Assembly: GCA_964420035.1 (NCBI GenBank)
Contig: CAYQQR010000016.1
Coordinates: 9,442 to 73,441, forward strand
Direction of reading: 5' to 3'
DNA: 64,000 nt
Origin: CAYQQR01 sp964420035
GTDB taxonomy: Bacteria > Bacteroidota > Bacteroidia > Bacteroidales > SM23-62
Of the stretch, positions 55,458 through 61,818 are shown one piece after another; position 1 is the stretch's first letter, and every line of letters begins with the position of its first letter. The translations under genes and the position numbers were made by a program. The notes below the pieces were generated by a model. The model saw nothing but the letters and a program-made list of their open reading frames with translations, was not told the origin of the DNA and did not search any database.

Positions 55458-56456
55458 TTGACCCAATCAGAAATCCAGTCTTTTTTTAAAAAGGTCAGGA
55501 ACCTCAAGATACTGGTCATAGGCGATGTCATGGTGGATGCCTATATATGGGGGGATGTGGACCGGATATCCCCCGAGGCACCCGTACCCGTGATCCGGGT
55601 CGATTACCGGGAGGACCGGCTGGGAGGCGCGGCCAACGTGGCCCTTAACCTCAAGGCCATGGGTGCCAGTCCGCTCTTGTGTTCCTACATCGGCGACGAT
55701 GCCCAGAAAGATAATTTCATCAGCTTACTGTCGGCTGAGAATATGTCGGATGTCGGAATTCTGGTCGACAGCAACCGGATCACCACGGTGAAGACCCGCG
55801 TCATCAGTGAGCACCAGCACCTGCTCAGGGTGGATGAGGAGATTTCGGAAAAACTGACCACGGACAAAGAAAAGCAGTTGATCAGCCTGATCAGCGATCT
55901 TTTGTCGGAAGGACAGATCGATGCTATCATTTACCAGGATTACGACAAGGGGATCATTACCCCGCGGCTGATCCAGGAGGTTAATTTGATTGCCGGCATG
56001 CAAAAGATACCGGTGCTGGCAGATCCCAAAAAACGCAATTTCTCCGGTTTCAAAAACATCCGCCTCTTTAAACCCAATTTCAAGGAATTTACCGAAGGAC
56101 TGAAGACCGATCTGCACAAACGGGATTTCAGGCGCATGTTTGAGTTTGCCTTTAATTTCCTCGGTAAACAGCAAATAGACCAGATGATGATCACCCTTTC
56201 CGAAGCCGGTATTTTTTTCTGTGATAAAGACGGCTATGATATCGTTCCCGCCGAGATACGCGATGTAGCCGATGTTTCCGGTGCGGGGGATACGGTTATC
56301 AGCCTGGCCGCCCTGGCCCAGGCTGCCGGAATGAACCTCAGGGATACGGCCAGCATCTGTAACCTTGGTGGCGGACTGGTATGTGAGAAAGTGGGGGTCG
56401 TGCCCATCGACCGGGACGAACTCTACGAGGAATGTGTTAAGGTTTTAGGGATTTAA
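55458..56456 (+). CDS. D-glycero-beta-D-manno-heptose-7-phosphate kinase (PfkB family)
   Basis: 332 residues. ILVIGDVMVDAYIWGDVDRISPEAPVPVI and DRLGGAANVALNLKAMG are diagnostic of RfaE1/HldE kinase domains. The second PfkB signature is DVSGAGDTVISLAALA with the catalytic Asp. It phosphorylates heptose-7-phosphate for the ADP-heptose of LPS core. Only the kinase domain is present, so the nucleotidyltransferase must be separate. The start is TTG at 55458: the only nearby ATG (55453) is out of frame and hits a stop after one codon. The last codons KVLGI sit in a 14-bp direct repeat. Confidence 0.9.
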   Translation: MTQSEIQSFFKKVRNLKILVIGDVMVDAYIWGDVDRISPEAPVPVIRVDYREDRLGGAANVALNLKAMGASPLLCSYIGDDAQKDNFISLLSAENMSDVGILVDSNRITTVKTRVISEHQHLLRVDEEISEKLTTDKEKQLISLISDLLSEGQIDAIIYQDYDKGIITPRLIQEVNLIAGMQKIPVLADPKKRNFSGFKNIRLFKPNFKEFTEGLKTDLHKRDFRRMFEFAFNFLGKQQIDQMMITLSEAGIFFCDKDGYDIVPAEIRDVADVSGAGDTVISLAALAQAAGMNLRDTASICNLGGGLVCEKVGVVPIDRDELYEECVKVLGI

Positions 56457-56466
56457 GGTTTTAGGG
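56437..56466. repeat. 14-bp direct repeat at the 3' end of the heptose kinase gene
   Basis: TTAAGGTTTTAGGG occurs at 56437-56450 and again at 56453-56466. The stop codon lies in the second copy. The rest of the 56457-56763 gap has no gene; it holds short ATGACAC repeats and the hsp20 promoter region. Confidence 0.65.
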
Positions 56467-56688
56467 TTTTCTGGTTTTACTTTTCAGTTGTTGATTAACT
56501 ACACAGTCCGCGAGCATGCCCATGTCAAGCCTTTCCAGCTATATGACATTATGGCATTGAAATGATTCCCCAGCATGACACAATGACACATTTATTCAAG
56601 GGACATTTTGTGGGTCGAAAGGGTGTGAAAAGATTAATTTCTTCACTTTCAAGCCGATATTCTATGAATTCATGTTGAATCGGGAGCT

Positions 56689-56704
56689 TTGGCACAGGCT
56701 TTGA
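56689..56704 (+). promoter_or_regulatory. Sigma-54-like promoter upstream of hsp20
   Basis: TTGGCACAGGCTTTGA matches TTGGCAC-N5-TTGC-like with the -24 GG at 56691-56692 and the -12 G at 56703, exactly 12 bp apart; the expected -12 GC reads GA. No TAnnTTTG word is seen before hsp20. No activator gene is nearby. Confidence 0.4.
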
Positions 56705-56749
56705 AAAATAGATGGTGCAAGCAAAGAATTTTGCTAAACCAAAAAAGAA

Positions 56750-56755
56750 AGGAGG
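56750..56755 (+). promoter_or_regulatory. Strong Shine-Dalgarno of hsp20
   Basis: AGGAGG lies 8 nt before the ATG at 56764. It decides that start over the upstream in-frame ATG at 56689, which falls in the promoter. Such a strong site is unusual in this window. Confidence 0.7.
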
Positions 56756-56763
56756 GTGTAACT

Positions 56764-57210
56764 ATGGCTAACTTAGCAAGAACTACAGACAGGCTGTTCC
56801 CTTCATTGTTTGACAGGTTTTTCGAAGGGGATTTGATGGATTGGGCACACAGCAATTTTGCTGATATCAATTCCACGATGCCCGCGGTAAACGTCAGGGA
56901 AATTGACAATGAGTTTCAGATTGACGTTGCTGCACCCGGCTTGAAAAAGAGCGACTTTAATGTCGACTATGACAATGGCCGTCTGACCATCTCCTCAGAA
57001 AAGCAGGAGGAGTATAAAGAAGAAGAGGGTGAAAAGGTAACAAGGCGTGAATTTAGCTATCAGTCGTTCCAGCGTTCCTTCACCGTACCTGAAAATGTTG
57101 TGAATGCTGAAAAGATTGAAGCTAATTATGAGGACGGCATTTTGCATGTTACCTTACCCAAGCGTGAAGAGGCCAAACCCAAGCCGGCCAGGAAGATCAA
57201 GATTGCTTAA
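56764..57210 (+). CDS. Small heat shock protein Hsp20
   Basis: 148 residues. The alpha-crystallin domain (~40-140) has PAVNVREIDNEFQIDVAAPGLKK, the beta strands up to YEDGILHVTLPKR, and the C-terminal IxI-like IKI in RKIKIA used for oligomer contacts. It holds unfolding proteins in an ATP-independent way in the cytoplasm. It is the first gene of a stress cluster and has both a sigma-54-like promoter and a strong Shine-Dalgarno. It ends with an intrinsic terminator. Confidence 0.95.
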   Translation: MANLARTTDRLFPSLFDRFFEGDLMDWAHSNFADINSTMPAVNVREIDNEFQIDVAAPGLKKSDFNVDYDNGRLTISSEKQEEYKEEEGEKVTRREFSYQSFQRSFTVPENVVNAEKIEANYEDGILHVTLPKREEAKPKPARKIKIA

Positions 57211-57222
57211 AAACCACTATTT

Positions 57223-57263
57223 AAGGGCAGGGATGCCGTTAGGGATCCGTGCCCTTTTTTTTT
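57223..57263 (+). terminator. Intrinsic terminator after hsp20
   Basis: AAGGGCA (57223-57229) pairs with TGCCCTT (57250-57256), extended inward by GGAT/ATCC, with a T run at 57255-57263. Only 14 nt separate it from the ATG of the YfdX-like gene. Confidence 0.85.
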
Positions 57264-57277
57264 ATAAAACAAATGTT

Positions 57278-58252
57278 ATGTATAGAATTACTACACTATT
57301 ATTAGGAATTGTTTTTGTAATAACCGGCTGCCAGGAGGTTCAAAAGACAGGCATACCCCAAAGAAGTACGAACCGGGGTGATGATGTGATTGAACCTGCA
57401 GAACATTATCTGAGTTCGGAGCAAATCGAAGAATATATTGACGGAAAGATCAGGGAAGAAATTGATATAGGAAACGACCAGATCATTGTAGAAGCTGCCA
57501 ATATTATACGTCAAAGCCATGATGCTTTTTCCGCATTGCTGGATAATGATCCTGTTCAGGCGGAACAATATATTGACCAGGCTGCTGCCAAGCTTAAACT
57601 GATGAACATGGGCCGGCGGGAAGATCCGGAAGTTACTTCAAAAGTTGAAATTGAGGTTCTGGAACGCGTAGAGAACGCGGAAGAAGCAGCCTTGATAAAG
57701 GGAAAAATTGATTCTTTGCTGTCCATGGGTGAATGGCAATCAGCCAGGTATCTGCTTCCCAAGCTGGCCAATGAAATAAAGGTCACCCATGAAAAATTAT
57801 TTCTGCCGGGATATTTGCAGATAATGCAGCAAGCAAAAACACTGATGAACGCGGGTGCCTATGATAAGGTTATTGTATTGTTGAATAATAAGATGGAAGA
57901 AGCAATCCTTATTGAGCGAAGCACCATTCCCCTGCCTTTGATCAAGGCACGGATGATGATCGAAACAGTTGAAGAACTGCTTAGGAGCGAAGGAATGGAT
58001 AAAACACAGATTGAGGTATTGCTGAACAATGCAGTCTACCAGATCCAATTTACTGATGTTCTGGGTTATGGCGACCGGTGTGAGGAGATCGACCTGATGC
58101 TTACCGAGATCGAGAGTTTGAGGAAGAGTGTTCAGGAGGATAAGATCACCGAGGCTCTGGAAGAAGTTAAAAGTTTACTCGGTATTATTGAGAAGCTAAA
58201 AGAAGAAGTATCTCAATTTGTAACGAGTGCATTTGAATCGGTAGAATACTAA
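57278..58252 (+). CDS. YfdX-family-like lipoprotein
   Basis: 324 residues from the ATG at 57278 (MYRITTLLLGIVFVITGC, lipobox Cys18); longer readings run back into hsp20 and are rejected. The body is all-helical with repeated Leu/Glu patterns. The middle (ANIIRQSHDAFSALLDNDPVQAEQYIDQA, later QQAKTLMNAGAYDKVIVLLN) resembles the YfdX fold of helix pairs. YfdX proteins occur in heat and acid resistance loci with small heat shock proteins; their mechanism is unclear. The position right behind hsp20 agrees. Expression probably needs read-through of the terminator or a promoter hidden in it. Confidence 0.75.
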   Translation: MYRITTLLLGIVFVITGCQEVQKTGIPQRSTNRGDDVIEPAEHYLSSEQIEEYIDGKIREEIDIGNDQIIVEAANIIRQSHDAFSALLDNDPVQAEQYIDQAAAKLKLMNMGRREDPEVTSKVEIEVLERVENAEEAALIKGKIDSLLSMGEWQSARYLLPKLANEIKVTHEKLFLPGYLQIMQQAKTLMNAGAYDKVIVLLNNKMEEAILIERSTIPLPLIKARMMIETVEELLRSEGMDKTQIEVLLNNAVYQIQFTDVLGYGDRCEEIDLMLTEIESLRKSVQEDKITEALEEVKSLLGIIEKLKEEVSQFVTSAFESVEY

Positions 58253-58277
58253 AATCAAAGTACAGGAGGGCAATGCG

Positions 58278-58603
58278 ATGAAAAGAATTGCTTTACTTAT
58301 CGTAGCGGCAATTCCGGGCAGTGCCCTGACCATTGGAACCTATCAGATTGCAGGTTTTTCAGACCGGATTTCGAATTTGAAACCCCACGGCCGCAACGGA
58401 GAGGACCGCGGGCCAGGATAGGATCCGGTTCCGGGGTGATCATTAATTCGGATGGTTTCATTATCACCAAGGTTGACGGTAAAGCAGTTGAAGATGTTGA
58501 CGAACTGGTCAGCATCCTTGAAAAGAAAGAAGGCGGCATTATGCCGGAAGGTGTTTATGAAGGTTATCCGGGTACCTGCTACTATGCCTTTGGCATGGAC
58601 TAA
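58278..58603 (+). pseudogene. Remnant of an HtrA/DegP serine protease gene
   Basis: A strong Shine-Dalgarno (AGGAGGG, 58264-58270) and ATG at 58278 open a signal peptide (MKRIALLIVAAIPGSAL) that runs into a TAG after 48 codons. In another frame the HtrA pattern resumes from about 58357: RPDFEFETPRPQRRGPRAR, then GSGSGVIINSDGFIITK, the N-terminal edge of the protease domain. This is joined directly (near 58473) to VDGKAVEDVDELVSILEKK and EGVYEGYPGTCYYAFGMD, the very C-terminus of Bacteroidetes HtrA. The catalytic His, Asp and Ser and the PDZ domains are gone. A frameshift plus a large internal deletion explain this. Confidence 0.82.
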
Positions 58604-58620
58604 TATTCAGTTTGTAAATA

Positions 58621-58648
58621 AAAGGCTGCCTGCTCAGGCAGCCTTTTT
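58621..58648. terminator. Bidirectional terminator between the htrA remnant and cbpA
   Basis: AAAGGCTGCCTG (58621-58632) and CAGGCAGCCTTT (58635-58646) form a perfect 12-bp inverted repeat with T run on the plus side and A-rich sequence on the other. It lies between convergent units. Confidence 0.85.
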
Positions 58649-58662
58649 TAGTTATACGATCT

Positions 58663-59607
58663 TTATTTCTGCAGGTCGCTGAGTTTTTTGAACAGTTTTT
58701 CTTCTTCCTTGCTGAGGTCCTGCGGGATATGAACATTGAGCCTTATCAGCAGGTCGCCGTTCTGACCGCTTTTGCCGTATACCGGCAATCCCTTTCCTTT
58801 GAGCCTGAGCAACTTGCCGCTTTGTGAGCCTTTGGGTATGGTGAGGTTCACCTTGCCGGCGGGTGTCTCCAGTTGTATCTTCCCTCCCAGTACGGCAGTA
58901 TAAAGACCTACCGGTACTTCCCGTATCAGGCTGTTTCCCTCCAGGGTATACATGGGATCGGGCATGATCCTTACCTTCAGGTAGATATCACCCCGCTGCC
59001 CCCCGGCCTTTCCCTTGCCGCCTTTTCCCCGGATCCGCAATTCCTGTCCGTTCCTGACACCCGGCGGGATCCTGATCCTGAGTTTTTCGTCGTCAACCTT
59101 GAAGGTCCGGGTGGTGCCGCTGTAGACTTCATGCAGGCTCACCTGCACTTCCGCCTGCAAATCGGTTCCTTTTACCGGCCCGGTTCTGCGGCCAAAACCC
59201 GTGGTTGCTTCGGCCCCCATACCCGTATCACCGAAAAAGGCATTGAAGAAATCCGAAAAGCCTCCTCCGGCAGATCCGAAAAAGTCGCCCAGATCCCCTT
59301 CAAACTGAAAGGTTGATCCGCGCCGGCCGCCGAACTGTGACCAGTCGAACCCGCCTCCTTCGCCGTAACCGGCCCGTTCATACTGCTTCCAGTCCTTACC
59401 CAGTTGATCGTATTTTTTTCTTTTCGCGGGATCCTTCAGGACTTCAAAGGCTTCCCCGATTTCCTTGAAGCGTTCTTCGGCCTTTTTATCACCCGGGTTT
59501 TTATCCGGATGATATTTCAGGGCCAGCTTCCGGTATGCCTTCTTAATCTCCTCCTGGCTGGCGTCTTTCGAAACCCCAAGTACGCTGTAGTAATCCTTAT
59601 ATTGCAT
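58663..59607 (-). CDS. cbpA: CbpA-type DnaJ co-chaperone
   Basis: 314 residues. The N-terminal J domain (~4-70) has the HPD motif in [18 protein letters not shown] Gly/Phe-rich region follows (~80-135). Two C-terminal peptide-binding domains start near [21 protein letters not shown] and include [20 protein letters not shown]. There is no zinc-finger block, so it is a class B (CbpA-like) J protein rather than DnaJ. It stimulates DnaK and may bind DNA. Its start lies inside the end of the upstream lipoprotein gene (11 bp overlap). Confidence 0.93.
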   Translation of the reverse strand: MQYKDYYSVLGVSKDASQEEIKKAYRKLALKYHPDKNPGDKKAEERFKEIGEAFEVLKDPAKRKKYDQLGKDWKQYERAGYGEGGGFDWSQFGGRRGSTFQFEGDLGDFFGSAGGGFSDFFNAFFGDTGMGAEATTGFGRRTGPVKGTDLQAEVQVSLHEVYSGTTRTFKVDDEKLRIRIPPGVRNGQELRIRGKGGKGKAGGQRGDIYLKVRIMPDPMYTLEGNSLIREVPVGLYTAVLGGKIQLETPAGKVNLTIPKGSQSGKLLRLKGKGLPVYGKSGQNGDLLIRLNVHIPQDLSKEEEKLFKKLSDLQK

Positions 59608-59878
59608 CTTTCATGTTCCTGTTTTGGCGTTTTGCATATTTTTTCCCGTAGGTCTTAGGCTCCGGTTTGGTTTTTATTTTGCAGGTTCCGTAACACGGAC
59701 ACTCGTATGGCTTCAGCTGCTCGATCCTGGGTATTTTATAGATCCTTATGAATTTACCGGAAGCCAGACTGCCCCTGCCGTCTTTTCCTACCGACACTGT
59801 TACTGCACAGGAATTGAGCAATAATCCACAAAGTATGAAGAAGAATGAACCCGCGAGTACTGTTCTATGGTTCCGCAT
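59597..59878 (-). CDS. Small lipoprotein with CPC-x3-C motif
   Basis: 93 residues from the ATG at 59876-59878, chosen because a near-perfect Shine-Dalgarno (AAGGAGGTGATT on the minus strand) stands just before it; a GTG two codons upstream is the alternative. The signal has lipobox LLNSC. The mature part is short and basic, with [10 protein letters not shown] in the middle and a Lys-rich end. It overlaps cbpA by 11 bp and is divergent from the aldo/keto reductase gene. No family recognised; metal or thiol chemistry via the three Cys is possible. Confidence 0.68.
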   Translation of the reverse strand: MRNHRTVLAGSFFFILCGLLLNSCAVTVSVGKDGRGSLASGKFIRIYKIPRIEQLKPYECPCYGTCKIKTKPEPKTYGKKYAKRQNRNMKDAI

Positions 59879-60063
59879 AATCACCTCCTTGATTTACATT
59901 CGGTTAAACAGTATGTCTTGCCGTTATTATTCCTGCAAAATTTTTATAACAAAATCAGGACCATAAACACTTCATGATCGAGAAATGCAAAAATGTCAGG
60001 TTTCAGCCGATGAACAAGGCTGCAATTATCAGTGTTCTAATATAAACAAGAATTGTACCCGCG

Positions 60064-60831
60064 ATGGAAAAGACACTCAAAATTGCACAAGATGAAATTC
60101 CCGCGTTGGGTTTAGGTACCTGGGATTTGAGGGGAAAACAATGTGTTGCAACCGTGGCCGAGGCCATTGATATGGGCTACCGCCACCTGGATACCGCCCA
60201 GATGTACCGCAATGAAAAAGAAGTAGGGGAAGGAATTAAGAAAAGCGGCATCAGCCGGGAGGAACTTTTTGTGGTTACGAAGGTCAGCACCCCCAACCTG
60301 GAGCACGACCGGGTTATTTCATCCACCGGTGAAAGTCTGGACCACCTGGACATGGAATATGTCGATCTGCTGCTGATCCACTGGCCCACCACGGACATGG
60401 ATCTCCGTTCGTGCCTGGAAGCCATGTTCAAACTGAAGGAAGAGGACCAGGTGAGGCATGTGGGGGTAAGCAATTTCAGTCCCGAACTGGTAAGAAAGTC
60501 CCTGGAGATCGGTCCCGTGATGTGCAACCAGGTTGAGTTTTCACCTTACTACAGGCAGGACGGCAACCTGGCCGTGGCCAAGGAGCACGATCTCATGCTC
60601 ACTGCCTACAGTCCGCTGGATAAAGGCAGAGTAAGCCGTGATCCTCTTTTGCAGGAAATTGGCAGGAAGCATAATAGGACTGCTGCCCAGGTTGCACTGA
60701 GGTGGTTATTGCAACATGGGAATGTTTCCGTAATCCCCAAGGCATCCGGCCGGCAGCACCTGGAGGAGAATATGGACCTGTTCGATTTTGAGCTGAGTGA
60801 AGGAGACATTAAAAGAATAAACAATCTATAA
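60064..60831 (+). CDS. Aldo/keto reductase
   Basis: 255 residues, NAD(P)H-dependent TIM barrel. The catalytic tetrad is visible: D43 and Y48 in RHLDTAQMY, K73 in VVTKV, H106 in LLLIHWP. GVSNFSPELV and NQVEFSPYY are cofactor and substrate blocks, and VIPKASGRQHLEEN binds NADP phosphate. It likely reduces 2,5-diketo-gluconate-like or toxic aldehydes. It is followed 28 nt later by an OsmC gene, fitting a stress role. Confidence 0.92.
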   Translation: MEKTLKIAQDEIPALGLGTWDLRGKQCVATVAEAIDMGYRHLDTAQMYRNEKEVGEGIKKSGISREELFVVTKVSTPNLEHDRVISSTGESLDHLDMEYVDLLLIHWPTTDMDLRSCLEAMFKLKEEDQVRHVGVSNFSPELVRKSLEIGPVMCNQVEFSPYYRQDGNLAVAKEHDLMLTAYSPLDKGRVSRDPLLQEIGRKHNRTAAQVALRWLLQHGNVSVIPKASGRQHLEENMDLFDFELSEGDIKRINNL

Positions 60832-60859
60832 ATACACATAAACTATAAAACAAGAAATC

Positions 60860-61285
60860 ATGAGAAAGAATAAGGCAAATGCAGTATGGAGAGGCAATCT
60901 CAAGGAAGGGAAAGGAACAGCAATGATTCCCAGTATTAACCAGGATATTAATTGCACCGCCGGCACCCGTTTCGGCGAAGAAAAAGGGTCCAACCCGGAA
61001 GAGCTGATCGCTGCAGCGCATGCACAGTGTTTTTCCATGGCTCTTGCCCATGAGCTCAGTCAGGCGGGTTACGAAGTAAACGAGATATCCACTACAGCCA
61101 ATGTAATCCTTGAGAGCAAAGACGGCGGTTTTGCCATTACAAGGAGCGAACTGAGCTGCGAGTCGGATGTAGCCGGGATCGAAGACGACAAGTTCCAGCA
61201 GATCGCAAAAGCGGCCAAGGAAAACTGCCCGGTCTCCAAAGCGCTGGCATCGCTGGAGATCACCCTGGAGGCGAGGTTGAAGTAG
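60860..61285 (+). CDS. OsmC-family peroxiredoxin-like protein
   Basis: 141 residues. The two reactive Cys of OsmC are at C57 (AAAHAQCFSMALAHEL) and C123 (KENCPVSKALA). NPEELIAAAHAQC is the family signature. OsmC reduces organic hydroperoxides using these thiols. It is co-directional with the aldo/keto reductase. A repeat-filled non-coding stretch follows. Confidence 0.93.
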   Translation: MRKNKANAVWRGNLKEGKGTAMIPSINQDINCTAGTRFGEEKGSNPEELIAAAHAQCFSMALAHELSQAGYEVNEISTTANVILESKDGGFAITRSELSCESDVAGIEDDKFQQIAKAAKENCPVSKALASLEITLEARLK

Positions 61286-61818
61286 GAGAGTTTTCAACGC
61301 TGCTGTAAAAGAAAAACCCCGGCAATGATGCGGGATTACTCCTCGCTTCGCTCGTCGTGATCCCTTTCTGGGGTGGTTTAAAAGACAGGAAAACCCCGGG
61401 GCTTCGCCCCCTTCGTGTTTTTTCTTCCAGCAGCTTATGAAAACAAGTTTTCAACGCTGCTGTCATAAAAAACCCGGCACACAATTGTGCAGGGTTTTCC
61501 TGTCTTTTGTCGGCTTTTCTGAACGAAGTTCGAACCTTCTTCGAGGGAGAAGAAGGTTGCCCTGGCTGATTTATGGCGGTTTCGGCCGGATCGGCGAAAA
61601 GAAATCCGGTGAACCGGGGCAAAACTCCCATTTTGAATCAGGAAATATGTATAAAACCCTGAAATGCTATCCATATATTGATGCTTGGCTGCCATCGCTT
61701 GATTTCCTGCGCGCGGGCCGAAGTTTCGAAGGGCCGGCCTTTGCTCTTTTCAAAAAGTAGAGTGCCCGAAGGGCGTGCTTTTTGAAATGGGCAAATCGGG
61801 TGGAGAAACTTAATTTTC
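61286..61818. repeat. Non-coding stretch with nested direct and inverted repeats
   Basis: No convincing gene is seen in these 533 nt. GTTTTCAACGCTGCTGT is present at 61290-61306 and 61447-61463 as a 17-bp direct repeat. AAAAGACAGGAAAACCC (61380-61396) has a perfect 17-bp reverse complement at 61492-61508. TTTCAAAAAG (61748-61757) pairs with CTTTTTGAAA (61778-61787) around an inner GCCC/GGGC. Words like CTCGCTTCGCTCG and GGCTTCGCCCCC are further small palindromes. Confidence 0.7.

Noticed and set aside
59892..60063. Second sigma-54 promoter on the minus strand before the small lipoprotein
   Set aside because: A TGG-N-TTG pair at about the right spacing exists, but -24 lacks GCAC and -12 lacks GC, so it is too weak to list.
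61437..61760. 107-codon plus-strand open frame in the repeat stretch
   Set aside because: It crosses the direct and inverted repeats, has no promoter, no family resemblance and an unnatural composition.
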